A stretch of DNA of 64,000 bases from Adiantum capillus-veneris (Eukaryota > Streptophyta > Polypodiopsida > Polypodiales > Pteridaceae), in assembly GCA_014529385.2 (NCBI GenBank), contig CM043947.1, positions 120,294,891-120,358,890 of the forward strand, written 5' to 3'. Both the position numbers and the translations under genes were made by a program. Below the pieces are notes generated by a model. It worked only from the letters and a program-made list of their open reading frames with translations, was not told where the DNA came from and did not search any database. Of the stretch, positions 9,701-20,196 are shown piece after piece (within the stretch, counting starts at the first letter, position 1; each line of letters opens with the position of its first letter).

Positions 9701-10050
9701 AAGAAAGCCCCTATTTTAATAGCTGCAACACCTGCACAACTTCTAGGGAGCTCATTTTTGAGCAAGAAAGAGTGCACACTGGACTTTGAGCGGCCGTAAC
9801 TCTTTCATCCTTCATCTGTTTTTTGTCTATGCACACTCTACAAACATCTTCACAAAACGAGCTTTGTCATGATGTCCCTTGTTTCTACTAATTTTGAGCG
9901 TATTACATGCTTGAAGGAGTTTTCATAAATCTCTATAGGTGTTTACCACAAGTGTTTTCGATCGTGCAATAGTTCTTCTTTCTGACGGTGTGGCTCGTGC
10001 AAGGTTATAGAGGCATTCATTTTCCTTCTCGTTTGCACGCTAGCATAGTT
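9700..10050 (+). mobile_element. LTR 3' end of a decayed Tat-like element
   Basis: The sequence before the PBS-like site at 10052 is taken as the R/U5 end of an LTR, ending GCTAGCATAG. The left boundary is unknown. Two other Tat copies in the window (19898 on +, 36160 on -) have the same junction layout, with TCA just before TTTTG(G)TG. Confidence 0.4.
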
Positions 10051-10051
10051 T

Positions 10052-10070
10052 TGGTGCCCCCACGAAGAAG
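10052..10070 (+). other. Candidate primer-binding site, TGGTGCCCCCAC type
   Basis: TGGTGCCCCCACGAAGAAG matches the junction sequences at 19902 (+) and 36156 (-), where a Tat leader follows. It is not the initiator-Met site; I cannot assign the tRNA. Confidence 0.5.
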
Positions 10071-10216
10071 CAAGTGCTCTTATGATCCAATTCTTATGAA
10101 ATATGTGTATTTTGCATGCAGAGAATGTAAAAGGGATGTGGGTCATTATGGACAACCACCTATGTATGTGTAAATTGTGCAGAGCACTTGAGGCGGTCGT
10201 ATAATTGGATTGCAGC

Positions 10217-10283
10217 CTTTGGATGGTCGTGAGGTTTTTTGAAGCCAAGTACTAGGGGCCGGGTTACCCAGTGTGAGGTGAAT
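10217..10283 (+). repeat. Segment shared with the copia leader at 18.2 kb
   Basis: About 60 bases including GAGGTTTTTTGAAGCCAAG and GGGTTACCCAGTGTGAGGTG match the reverse complement of 18185-18250, the untranslated leader of the Tork element, with one 4-base gap and about four substitutions. Here it lies between a gypsy PBS and gag. Confidence 0.75.
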
Positions 10284-10439
10284 TAAGCACTGAAGCGATC
10301 CATTGACATCCCTTGAGCTTTTGACATAACATGTAAGTGTTTTGTGGCAATCAAACATGGCAGATGAGTTCCCATAGTTTCATGGATTGCCTAATTAGAA
10401 TGCACATGTTTTTTTGTGAAAAATTGGAAGTCAATTGCT

Positions 10440-11780
10440 TACTGTGAAATACTAGACCAAGCTATATTGTTGCGGCTGCTGCCATACAATTTATACGATG
10501 AGGCAAAAGGTTGGTTACACAATCATGAAGAGATGGTGTAGGCACAAACTCCAGGGGTAGTTTTGGACTACAATCGTGTGAAGCAAGCTTTCCTGGCATA
10601 GTACATATCCATTGAAGTGCCTGATGAAGTTTGGCATGAAATTTTGGGGTACACTCAGAAGGCTAGTCAAAGCATTGACGATTTGGTCATGCAATTCACC
10701 CGTTTTTGGGATAAATGGGTTCGAGTTTTGGGAAATGAAATCCCTCCATCCATGTTAAAAAAGGACCGTTTTGTGACAAACATAAAAGAAAGTCTGAAGT
10801 TCAAAGGTGAACTAAAAAGGCCCGCCACCTTCGAGGAGGCAGTTGTGCTATCGCCAAAGAGAAAGAGTGGAAGGCTCAAAGACTAAATAAGTATGGGAAA
10901 GCGGTCCCTGTGCAAAATAATGGTGGCCAAAAGGAGGAGAATCAGGCAGAACTGGAGGCCAACCTGTTCAAAGGGTTGCTAATACTGAATAGTTACAAAG
11001 AAATATACAACACATGATGATCATGATGCAGGAATTGTGACTTAGTGTTCTTGGAGGTGGAGACGGTCGTGGTCGTGGATGTGGTAGAGGAATTTCCAGG
11101 GCATGTGAAGCTCAGTAATGCTAATGTGGGTCATGGACAAGGCGGTTTTGAACCGCAGAGAAGATTTATCCCTACCTATTACAATTATGGTGAACTTGAT
11201 TATTTCATTACTTATTGTTCAAAGTCAACAAGGATGGGAGGTGATATGTTCCCACCTTCCTAGCAGATTCCTAATAGGGCTAATGATTATGCATTGGATA
11301 TACGGGGAGATCAAGGTACTAAACAAGAATATTAGGCCTCAACCTTTGGTGGTCATGTGGGTATTGTGCGGGTTGAAAAGAAAGAAGCAGATGTGTTGCC
11401 CATGGGCAAAAGAGAGAGGCAAGGCTATGCTGCACCTGGTCCTAGAAAAAAGACAGGGAAAGAGAAAGAGGGTGAAGATATGAAAGCTAAAAGACAAAGA
11501 AGACCTCGTAGAAGGTTTAAAGTGGAATATTTATCTTTGGAAGAAGGCCAAATAGCTTACAGTTAAAGGAACACCTGATTAGGAAGCAAGTAGATTGTAC
11601 TTTTGGACAGTTGATGAATATGGTGCCCAAACTCAAGACGTAGCGTAAGTCATTAGTGAGTCTAGAGAAAGAGCCAAAGCATGGACAAGTCAGAGTGTTG
11701 GCTGTGGGAGAGTTACCCAACATTTGTCCTATGGTGGTTGACGGCCGGTTCTCGAAACCGCGACCGCAAGAACCATACCC
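10440..11780 (+). pseudogene. gag: Decayed Tat-type gag remnant
   Basis: Homology by eye to the Gag at 33-34.8 kb: LLPYNLYDEAKGWLH matches its hydrophobic core, and 10617-10886 matches its second half (FWDKWVRVLGNE..MLKKDRF). Around 11180-11220 YNYGELDYFITYC is a zinc knuckle that has lost cysteines. Near 11490-11640 a VEYLSLEEGQIAYS segment and a QLMNMVPKLK segment match the region before the Tat protease. There are many stops and frameshifts, and homology is lost near 11780. It is the oldest of the Tat copies here. Confidence 0.65.
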
Positions 11781-12060
11781 CAAGAAGGGGAGAGCAGATT
11801 ACCAAAGGAAAAAAAACACAAAAAAGGGAAATTTATTTACCATTCACCACCCTCTACGCTTAACCACTAGAGGGGCGCCACCAATTTGGCCACACCTCTC
11901 CATTATCGCTAGAAGACAGAGCCTGTGTCTCCTACTGCTCGGCTTCGCCAATTCTCTCTCTCTTACTTACTCTGTCGCTGCATCACCTGGCCCAGTGGGT
12001 GCATAAGATGGGATAACATTGTCACACCCCCTCTGGCAGGCTGCCAGTTTTGTAAATATT
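11781..12060. other. No gene recognised
   Basis: Transition from the decayed gag to the microsatellite cluster. TGGTGGCGCCCC on the minus strand near 11880 looks superficially like a primer site, but no LTR could be attached to it. Confidence 0.35.
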
Positions 12061-12076
12061 CCCTCTCTCTGTCTTC

Positions 12077-12118
<42 letters not shown>

Positions 12119-12362
12119 GTCCATATTCCAACTATGGAGGTCCACCATAATACACCCCTCCATCTTCCCTCTTGTCCACACCCCCTCAGCCTCACTCTCC
12201 TCCACATACCCCCCCCCCCCCCCCCCCCCATGTTTCTTCCTAGCTCTGGCGGACCACCGGCCTACCCCTTCCCCCCGCCCCCTGTCTATCTTTCCCTCTC
12301 CCATTAGCTCTCACTCTCTCCCTTTGGGTGAGCGGCCCTGCAGGCATAGGAGGGAATCTCAT

Positions 12363-12400
<38 letters not shown>

Positions 12401-12434
12401 TTCACTCCCCTCCACATAAACTCTTTCCCTATCC

Positions 12435-12470
<36 letters not shown>

Positions 12471-12526
12471 ACCCACACTCACTCTCACTCTCCCCCCCCC
12501 CCCACGGTGGGAACCCGCCATAAGGA

Positions 12527-12588
<62 letters not shown>

Positions 12589-13113
12589 ACTCCTAAACCC
12601 CCCCTTTTTTTCCGTTGACTATACACCCCCCCCCCCCCCCCCCCCCCGCCGCCTTCTCGCCCTCTGTTGGATACGGGCCACCCAGGCCTACCTCTCTTGC
12701 CCCCGCCATTGCGCACCCTCTGTACCGCCCACAACCACAACATCTCTCCCTATCTTATCCTCACCATCACCCTCCCACCCCCTCGCGCTCTCTCGCCTGT
12801 ATCGATTAGCCCATGTGGGCGCATCAGAATAACCGAAATCTCTCTCTCTATTACACACACACACATCCCACACACACACCCCACCGTCACCCACTCACCC
12901 CCGGCACATACTAGCCCAATCCTCTCTCACCTCCATCGCGCTCGCCATGAGCAGCCCGTGCGGGGAGAGGAAAAATACACACGCACACACACACACACTT
13001 CACCCCTATTGCACTCTCTCTCTCACACACACACACCCCTCGCACACACTCTCCCTCTCTCACTCGCGCCTCTGCGTCGCCGGTTCCGTGCAGCAGTAAA
13101 CCACCGAAATAAA

Positions 13114-13189
<76 letters not shown>

Positions 13190-13201
13190 CCCCCCCCCCC
13201 C
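12061..13201. repeat. Dense pyrimidine-rich microsatellite cluster
   Basis: In 1.1 kb there are (CT)n at 12081-12112, 12365-12398 and 12532-12565; poly-C at 12209-12229, 12436-12470, 12492-12503, 12627-12647 and 13190-13201; (TA)n at 12565-12588 and 13117-13184; plus several (AC)n tracts at 12850-13040. Pyrimidines are strongly biased to the + strand. Poly-Pro, Ser-Leu and Ile-Tyr open frames here are artefacts. Confidence 0.95.
13117..13184. repeat. (TA)n, about 34 units
   Basis: A nearly uninterrupted alternating AT tract, self-complementary and able to extrude a cruciform. Confidence 0.95.
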
Positions 13202-13479
13202 GGTTTCCACGCACATTGGCCGCGCCGACACACATATACACACACACTCTCACGTTCACGCACTCACACATATACACACACGTATATACACGCACAACAT
13301 AAATAAAAAGAAACCAAGTGACATCGACATCTACAACAGAAGGAAGACAACCAAATTGCGCAACACCGACACCAAAACAAGCAAAGGCGCAGAAGGCATC
13401 CCGCGGTCGACCTTGAAAGTGACGAACGTGCTACACCGACACACCAGCGAGGCTGCTATTCACCAGCATCGCGTCCACG
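13202..13479. other. Flank of copia insertion; no gene
   Basis: (AC)n-rich sequence running into the target site. Before insertion it was continuous with 19051 onward. Confidence 0.5.
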
Positions 13480-13484
13480 ACACC
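13480..13484. other. Target-site duplication ACACC (left)
   Basis: ACACC is repeated at 19046-19050, flanking the copia element exactly. Confidence 0.92.
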
Positions 13485-13707
13485 TGAAGTCGCGGAGCGG
13501 AGCGTGGGTCGACTCTCTCTCTCACTCACACACACACAGTGAGCTTACACAGTACACAGTACGCAGAGAATTGTTAGAAGGGTTATCTCCCAAATCCTTA
13601 GTATTCACCAAGAATATGTTAGTATATACAAAGAGTTAGAGGTAAGTGAGTTAGGCGGGCGGCCGGCCATATCCGCATAAGAGGCCACTTGGGCTTTAAT
13701 CCCAACA
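13485..13707 (-). repeat. Copia 3' LTR
   Basis: Reads TGTTGGGATTAAAGCCC...CGACTTCA on the minus strand, 223 bp, indistinguishable by eye from 18823-19045. Confidence 0.95.
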
Positions 13708-13718
13708 ACCTCCCACTT
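13708..13718 (-). other. Copia polypurine tract
   Basis: AAGTGGGAGGT on the minus strand, directly before the 3' LTR. The same sequence occurs before the LTR of the truncated copia at 41024-41034. Confidence 0.9.
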
Positions 13719-13791
13719 AAAGTCCAATGTGGCACTTTAAGTAACTGTAAATCTATGAACATAAATGTACAAAGATTTACATGGCTGCCAT

Positions 13792-16221
13792 CTATCCAAT
13801 GCCCAATAACTCACGACAATGCACAAAGCCCTCTCCTGGAAGTCCCTTTGTGAGTAGATCAGCAGGATTGTCCTTGGTGTGGATCTTCAGCAGTTGTATC
13901 TGCTTGTCTTCAAGTACTTCCCTAATGAAGTGATACTTCACATCAATATGCTTAGTCTTCGAATGGAACACTGGATTCTTTGCCAATTGTATAGCACTTT
14001 GACTATCACAATATAACTCTGGCATATCTGCATTGATTCCCAAGTCTGCAACCAATCTACCAAGCCAAATAGCTTCTTTGCATGCCTCATTTGCTGCAAC
14101 ATACTCAGCTTCTGTAGTAGATTGCGTAACACAATCTTGTAATCGAGATCGCCATGATATGGCACCTCCAGCCAATGTAAAGACATAGCCTGATGTAGAT
14201 CTCCTCTTATCCAAGTCTCCTGCATAATCTGAGTCAGTGTATCCTCTGACACTCAAATCCTGACTACCATAGCATATGCGCATACTCTTTGTATGTTTTA
14301 AGTATCTCATGATACCTTTCACTGCCTCCCAATGTTTCTTGCCGGGATTTGACATATATCTGCTAACCACTCCCACTGCAAATGCAATATCCGGACGTGT
14401 AGCAATCATTGCATACATCAAACTACCCACTGCAGACGCATATGGAATCTTATCCATTTCAGCCTTTTCTTCCTCAGACACAGGACAATCTTGTTTGCTA
14501 AGTTTCACATATGGTGGCAATGGAACACTCAATGCCTTTCCCTTCTCCATATTGAAACGTTGCAAAACCTTGTCAATATACTCTGTTTGAGATAACCAAA
14601 TCAACTTCTTTGATCTGTCTCTCTCAATGCGCATACCAAGTATATGACTTGCCTCACCCATGTCTTTCATGTCAAACGATTTTGCCATCTTTGACTTCAA
14701 AGCTGAAATTTCTTCCAAGTGTTTGCCAGCAATCAACATGTCATCCACATACAAAATAAGGATCAGCCAACTGCCATCCTTAGCCTTCTTTGTATATAGA
14801 CAGTGATCGAACTCAATACGTTTGTAGCCTTGAGAAAGCATAAACTGGTGGAACTTATGGTACCATGCCCTCGGTGATTGTTTTAAGCCATACAGACTCT
14901 TTAACAACTGGCATACCAAATGTTCCATGCCTTTCTCAACAAACCCTTCTGGCTGCTGCATGTAAATTTCCACATCTAAATCACCATGCAAGAACGCTGT
15001 CTTGACATCCATTTGGTGCAACACCAAATCCAATATAGCAACCAATGCAAGAAAGCATCTAAATGTAGTCATCTTGACCACTGGAGAGAAGACTTCATCA
15101 AAGTCAATGCCTTGTTCTTGCTTAAAGCCCTTGGCAACAAGCCTTGCTTTGTACTTTGGCTGACTATCATGAGCGGTGATCTTATACCTGTAAACCCATT
15201 TACAAGGTAGAGCCTTTTTGCCCTGTGGTAATTTAACCAACTTCCATGTCTGGTTTTTATGCAGAGCTGTCATCTCTGACTGCATGGCCAACTGCCATTT
15301 TTTCGAGTCAACCACTTGTAATGCTTCCTTGTAACAAGATGGTTCTCCGCAATCTGTGAGCATGACATAATTTAGAGATGGCACATAACGATCAGGTGGT
15401 TTGGAGACACGCTCAGAACGTCTCACCACAACTGATTCTGCCTCTCTAGCCACTATAGGCTGTTCCTGAGCCTGACCATGCTGTCTTGATGTGCTAGCAC
15501 TAGGTCCATCTTCCCTGAAGACAACTCTTCTGATCTCCTCTGTCTTCTCTGGCTTAGCGTGAAACTTGGCTTCATTGAAATGCACATCATTGCTACGAAT
15601 AAGCTTTCTGGACTCAGGATCCCAAAGCCGGTAACCCATCTCGCCCGATTCTCCGTAGCCAAGAAATATACACTTCTTGCTCTTTGGTTCTAACTTATTT
15701 CTGAACTCCTTAGGAATATGGCTATAAGCTTCACAACCAAAGACTCTGAGATGCTTATACGAAGGTGCCTTGCCTGTCCATAGCATCTCGGCCACTGCAC
15801 TCTTATCCAGAACCCTACTAGGAGACCTGTTGATCAAATGGACTGCTGTAGCCACTGCTTCCGCCCAAAATCCATCAGGCAACTCAACATTTGACAACAT
15901 GCTTCTGACCTTCTCTTGTATGGTCCTATTCATACGTTCTACAACCCCATTCTGTGAAGGATTATATGGTGTAGTAAGTTCCCGCTTAATCCCTTTTGCT
16001 TCACAAAAGTCTTGAAAAGCTTTGGAAACGTACTCTCCACCATTGTCAGTTCTCAAGCACTTCAGCTTCTGACCACTCTGATTCTCCACCAGCTGCAAGA
16101 ATGTCTTAAAGACCTTGAGCACCTCATCCTTGTGCTTCAAGAAGTAAACCCATACTTTGCGAGAATAGTCATCTATGAATGTACAAAAGTACGCTGCTCC
16201 CCCTAGTGACAAACTAGGCAT
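13792..16221 (-). CDS. pol: Copia Pol: integrase, reverse transcriptase, RNase H (809 aa frame)
   Basis: Domains in order: the integrase core with the second Asp in LRTDNGGEY and Glu in NGVVERMNRT (the first Asp, in HSDLCGPM, lies just upstream of this frame's first Met); RT (residues about 330-580) with KTAFLHGDL and catalytic YVDDM; RNase H (about 660-790) with TDSDYAGD, STTEAEYVA and YCDSQSAI. The frame stops shortly before the PPT. It is in phase with the upstream 433-codon frame and separated from it by one TAG at about 16293. All visible catalytic residues are intact. Confidence 0.93.
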   Translation of the reverse strand: MPSLSLGGAAYFCTFIDDYSRKVWVYFLKHKDEVLKVFKTFLQLVENQSGQKLKCLRTDNGGEYVSKAFQDFCEAKGIKRELTTPYNPSQNGVVERMNRTIQEKVRSMLSNVELPDGFWAEAVATAVHLINRSPSRVLDKSAVAEMLWTGKAPSYKHLRVFGCEAYSHIPKEFRNKLEPKSKKCIFLGYGESGEMGYRLWDPESRKLIRSNDVHFNEAKFHAKPEKTEEIRRVVFREDGPSASTSRQHGQAQEQPIVAREAESVVVRRSERVSKPPDRYVPSLNYVMLTDCGEPSCYKEALQVVDSKKWQLAMQSEMTALHKNQTWKLVKLPQGKKALPCKWVYRYKITAHDSQPKYKARLVAKGFKQEQGIDFDEVFSPVVKMTTFRCFLALVAILDLVLHQMDVKTAFLHGDLDVEIYMQQPEGFVEKGMEHLVCQLLKSLYGLKQSPRAWYHKFHQFMLSQGYKRIEFDHCLYTKKAKDGSWLILILYVDDMLIAGKHLEEISALKSKMAKSFDMKDMGEASHILGMRIERDRSKKLIWLSQTEYIDKVLQRFNMEKGKALSVPLPPYVKLSKQDCPVSEEEKAEMDKIPYASAVGSLMYAMIATRPDIAFAVGVVSRYMSNPGKKHWEAVKGIMRYLKHTKSMRICYGSQDLSVRGYTDSDYAGDLDKRRSTSGYVFTLAGGAISWRSRLQDCVTQSTTEAEYVAANEACKEAIWLGRLVADLGINADMPELYCDSQSAIQLAKNPVFHSKTKHIDVKYHFIREVLEDKQIQLLKIHTKDNPADLLTKGLPGEGFVHCRELLGIG

Positions 16222-16293
16222 TGGTCCGCATAGGTCACTGTGTACAAGAGCTAACCGTTCGTCCCTACGATTCCTCTTTGATCTGTGCGGTTC

Positions 16294-17595
16294 CTATGTT
16301 TGCTTACCATAAACACAATGCTCACAAAACTCGAAATCTTGAAATGAAAATCCAGGCAAATAACCATAATGAGAAAGTATTTCCATTCCTCTTTTTGACA
16401 TATGTCCCAACCTACGATGCCACAGTGACACACTTGGCTGCTCAATCACATTAATTACATGGTTTTTAACCTCTGAAACATGTAAAGTGTACAGAGTTCC
16501 TGACTTGCTGCCATGTGCTACAGTCATCGAACCTTTGGAGATCTTCCAAGCGCTGTTCCCAAAAACTGTCACATAACCCGCATCATCCAACTTCCCTGTA
16601 CTAATCAAGCTCTTTCGGATTGCTGGAACATGTCTGACATTCTTGAGCCATAAAGAAGAGCCATTCTGAAACTTCAACTGCACATCTCCCACTCCAAGTA
16701 TGTCACAAACCTGCTCATTGCCAAGTCTGACATAGTCTTTAGTAGCCACATATGATGTAAACCACTCTTTGTGCGGAGAAACATGTAAAGATGCCCCTGA
16801 GTCGATAATCCAATCACTCATAGCATGTCCATCCTCTGCAGTCAAGAAAACAGAATCAAGATTGCTTGTAAGGAAGATGTCACCAGCTGCTATACCAGAA
16901 TCACTGTCTGAACCAGATCCTGTGACATTCACCTCTTCAATCTTCACTGAACTCTTCTTTTCATCTTGCTCAGAACTCTTTGTTTTGCCTTTTTCTTGTT
17001 TCCACTTCGTACAGTCTCGCTTCATGTGACCCTTCTTGCCACAATGGTAGCATTCTATGTCATCCTTTGACTTCGAATCACGAGACTTACTTCGGTTTTG
17101 TGCCTTCTTACCCTTCTTCTCTTTAAACTGTTGTCTCCCTCGAACGACCAAAGCACTATTGCCTTTGCCTTTGTCAATGTTCTTCCTGTTCACTTCCTCT
17201 GTGAGCAAGCTGCCTTCTACATTAGCACTCGTAAGACCTTCTGGCGCGACAGAATTACTTAACGCTGTACGAAAAGTATCCCAACTGTCTGGCAAAGTGA
17301 TTAAGAGAAACATAGCCTTCACTGAATCTGGAAAGACTATCTCCTGTGCTGTTAACTGGCTAAAAATTGAGTGAAATTCATTCAGATGATTTGACATGGC
17401 TGTCCCTTCCTTCATCTTCAAATCCACCAATTTCTTGAGCCAGTAAATCTGAGAAGCAGCACTTTGTTTCTCGTACATATCACATAGCTTTTGCCATACG
17501 CCATACGCTCTAGTCTCTTCTGCTACATTGAAGTAAACATTTTCTGCCAGTGTCAGCATGATTGTGGAACAAGCTAACTCGTCAAGCTCTCCCAC
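16294..17595 (-). pseudogene. gag: Copia Gag (most), protease and pre-integrase domain
   Basis: Carries the Tork Gag body, zinc knuckle CYHCGKKGHMKRDC at about residues 187-200, a protease with active site DSGA in WIIDSGASLHV at about residue 267, and the pre-integrase HHCC (LWHRRLGHM...CEHC) at the end. It has no natural ATG: translation should come from 17765, but one G is missing from a G run near 17586, shifting the frame. A TAG at about 16293 then separates it from integrase. It could be read only if both lesions were bypassed. Confidence 0.9.
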
Positions 17596-17765
17596 TCATC
17601 TTCAGCCATAAATTCTGGTCTCTCCCCTTTGAGCTTCAGTGGCTTCACTTGTTTTTTCTGCACCAAAACCTGCCAAATCTGCTTCTTCCAGAATGGAAAG
17701 TTTGTGCCATCCAGCTTCTTTATGTTGTAAAGAGTCTCACTGTGAGAAGATGCCATATCTGCCAA
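17574..17765 (-). pseudogene. gag: Copia Gag N-terminus, frameshifted (63 aa)
   Basis: Starts MADMASSHSETLYNIKKLDG, the true Gag start. It runs to EDEWES and then leaves the Gag frame through a single-base deletion, ending three codons later. The frame at 17595 continues the homology. Confidence 0.88.
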
Positions 17766-18808
17766 ACTGTTTACTCCTGAGAAAAATTCGGCAGAGTTTC
17801 CCCTGTAAACTGGCCTCTGTACACAGTAAACAAGCTGTAATCAACAAGCTGAACACCTCTCCTCAGGAACTGTCAGTATTTTGAAAATTTTTGACAGAGT
17901 CTCCCCTGTAAACTGAGCTCTGGGAACCAAAAGATAGCTCAAGAAACAATCATAAATAGCTGACCAATGACAAATCTAAAAAATCCCTGTAATATGCTGT
18001 CCTGTAAGCATACACTGTCTCCTCTCTGGGCGATGACAGAACCTGTATCTGTCTCAAGACTGAGCCCTGAACAATGCCTCAACGGCCTGACGCATAAGAT
18101 GCAATCCAGTGTCTACACAAAGTCATACATCCTAAGGGATAAAAGTCGCCGAAGAGGATGTGTGTAGAGGGGAACTCCAGCAACCTAATCCACCTCACAC
18201 TGGGTAACCCAGCCCCCAGTGCTTGGCTTCAAAAAACCTCACACACGACCCTCTCAGATGGCTCAACAAACTGCCCAGAACTAGCATACATCCTATAATA
18301 GACCAATCACTGTCCTATGACCGCTGCGGCGGTCTGTCTGCTAGCGTGACTCACAACTAGCAGACCCACAATCACAGTACATCAATCTGCAATACATGCC
18401 AGTGGTGTCAAGCCGTCGTATGGCCACACCTCCCCTGGAACCTGGCAAGCACAAGAAGTAGCAATGCAGACTGCAATATATATATCTGATGATATATATG
18501 TGTACCTGGTCTATAGATGATGCTCTGAAGACGAATAAGTGATGTATGTCGATGTCGATATTGATGTCGACCACCTCCTGCTTGCCAATCTACACAAGAC
18601 GGATTTCTTTGCGGCTGAAATCTATCTTCTGCTGTAGTGCTCAGAACGAAATTCTGAGGGCATAAACGGCTTCGAAAGGGGGGTAAAACCCCAGGTCGCC
18701 TACTGGAAACGCTCCCGGAACGCCGAGTGTGAATCTTCGAACTCCGGATCCAGAATCTGCCGGAAAAGTGCGCGCGCGCGCGATTGCGCAAATCCGCACT
18801 GAACCAAG
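17766..18808 (-). other. Copia untranslated leader (about 1 kb)
   Basis: A long leader between PBS and Gag with no recognised ORF; the minus frame 18408-18863 overlaps the LTR and PBS and is judged accidental. It contains the segment (18185-18250) shared with 10217-10283. In that segment CACTGGG...CCCAGTG can form a 7-bp hairpin. Confidence 0.6.
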
Positions 18809-18820
18809 GCTCTGATACCA
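18809..18820 (-). other. Copia primer-binding site (tRNA-iMet)
   Basis: TGGTATCAGAGC on the minus strand, two bases from the 5' LTR. Confidence 0.95.
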
Positions 18821-18822
18821 AT

Positions 18823-19045
18823 TGAAGTCGCGGAGCGGAGCGTGGGTCGACTCTCTCTCTCACTCACACACACACAGTGAGCTTACACAGTACACAGTAC
18901 GCAGAGAATTGTTAGAAGGGTTATCTCCCAAATCCTTAGTATTCACCAAGAATATGTTAGTATATACAAAGAGTTAGAGGTAAGTGAGTTAGGCGGGCGG
19001 CCGGCCATATCCGCATAAGAGGCCACTTGGGCTTTAATCCCAACA
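18823..19045 (-). repeat. Copia 5' LTR
   Basis: 223 bp, TGTTGGG...CTTCA on minus, same as 13485-13707. At this length it has a short U3 and contains (TC)n and (AC)n tracts. Confidence 0.95.
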
Positions 19046-19050
19046 ACACC
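19046..19050. other. Target-site duplication ACACC (right)
   Basis: Matches 13480-13484. Confidence 0.92.
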
Positions 19051-19704
19051 CTCTTCAGTAAAAACCATAGGTTGTCATCATTTTTTTCTAGTTTCAAACC
19101 AAACCTTGTAAAAATCCCAAATTTGTAAATTCTCATCTCTCTAGGTGATGTTCACAAAGGCCCACCTAGAGGTTTTCCTTATAATATTTCCCAAGACAAA
19201 GCAAGGGTCAACCACCCAGAGCCCACCACCTTGCTTTGTCTCCCCTAATTAGATTACCCTAATCACATCAAATTATCCTAACCTAAAGCAGCCAACACCT
19301 ATAAAAAGGCCCTGAGAGGTCACTATCAGGGGGGGGGGAGGGGGGGCAAGTTCATCAGAGGTCAGCACTTGGTAGTATTTTGGTGGGAGGATTGGCAACA
19401 TTCGCATCATAAGAGAGGGGATTTAGCATAGTGATTTGCTTTGGGAATTGTACTAGTAAAGGAAGCTATGTCCACATCTCGACTCCAATGGTCGATGCAC
19501 ACACACTCATGCTAGCAAGTAATTTTCATGTCAATGAGTCATCTCTAGAGAACGCACCAAGTAGGTGCACTATCTCTCCCTCTATCTCTCTATCACAATG
19601 ATGTGCCACCTCGTCGTAAATAAGGTTGCTATAAATATGGCAAGAGAATAATTCTTCCTCACACCCCTGAGGGTTTTCATCACCTGTCTATTCTCTCTCT
19701 CTTG

Positions 19705-19743
<39 letters not shown>

Positions 19744-19898
19744 GAGTCGGTGATATTTCCAATCACCATTGTTTGCATCCTAGCCGCTCAAAGCTAGGTG
19801 GTGCCCCCTGTTCGCTTTACCGTGACCGTCTTGAGGCGTGCATTGGCTCCCGACGTTTAAGAGGCCGTTGGGATTTATGTCGTGCGTTACGCCCGTCA
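19051..19898 (+). mobile_element. 5' LTR region of decayed Tat element (+)
   Basis: A TATA box, CCTATAAAAAGGCCC at about 19300, a G tract at about 19330, and a (TG)n microsatellite at 19708-19741 precede an LTR end CCCGTCA at 19898. The PBS-like site and the 5' ORF follow. The left end of the LTR is not identified; it may lie left of the copia insertion. Confidence 0.5.
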
Positions 19899-19901
19899 TT
19901 T

Positions 19902-19920
19902 TGTGCCCCCACTGAGGAGG
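19902..19920 (+). other. Candidate primer-binding site, diverged
   Basis: TTTTGTGCCCCCACTGAGGA corresponds to TTTTGGTGACCCCACTGAGG of the minus Tat element, with one G lost. It lies directly after the LTR end. Confidence 0.5.
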
Positions 19921-20196
19921 TATTCTAAGAAACCTCCAGTCTACAATGCTAAAAGCAACGCACCTCATCAACCATGGACGAATGGATGAATGAGTTCTCT
20001 AACTAGAGGACGAAAGAGGAGGAGACTAAGGAGGCACTAGCTGCCTTCATTGAAGTACTACTGCCAGGTTGTAGTGTCATCATTATTCAAGAGGTAAGCT
20101 CCCCATCTCGTGTTGCTTGTCCTAACCACAAATTGAGAGCATCAGGTGGGAGGCCTATGAAGTTCTATCACTGCTGTATACCAAAACACACTGTCA

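Larger units (their letters stand above)
13485..19045 (-). mobile_element. Complete young Ty1/copia element (Tork-like), 5,561 bp
   Basis: The element is bounded by 223-bp LTRs (13485-13707 and 18823-19045) that appear identical base for base and by 5-bp target duplications. It has an initiator-Met PBS (18809-18820), a PPT (13708-13718) and gag-pol in copia order: Gag, zinc knuckle, protease, integrase, RT, RNase H. The domain sequences resemble the Tork/Tnt1 group (KLDGTNFPFWKKQI Gag start; WLSQTEYIDKVLQRFNM in RT). The identical LTRs imply very recent insertion, yet the coding region has a frameshift and a nonsense codon, so it was probably mobilised in trans or mutated soon after insertion. 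Confidence 0.95.

Noticed and set aside
11860-11890. Minus-strand TGGTGGCGCCCC as a primer site
   Set aside because: No LTR end or gag could be placed beside it.
11925-13295. Poly-Pro, Ser-Leu and Ile-Tyr frames of up to 172 codons
   Set aside because: Artefacts of poly-C, (CT)n and (TA)n tracts.
18408-18863. 151-codon minus frame spanning the copia PBS and LTR
   Set aside because: It crosses the LTR/PBS boundary and has no motif.
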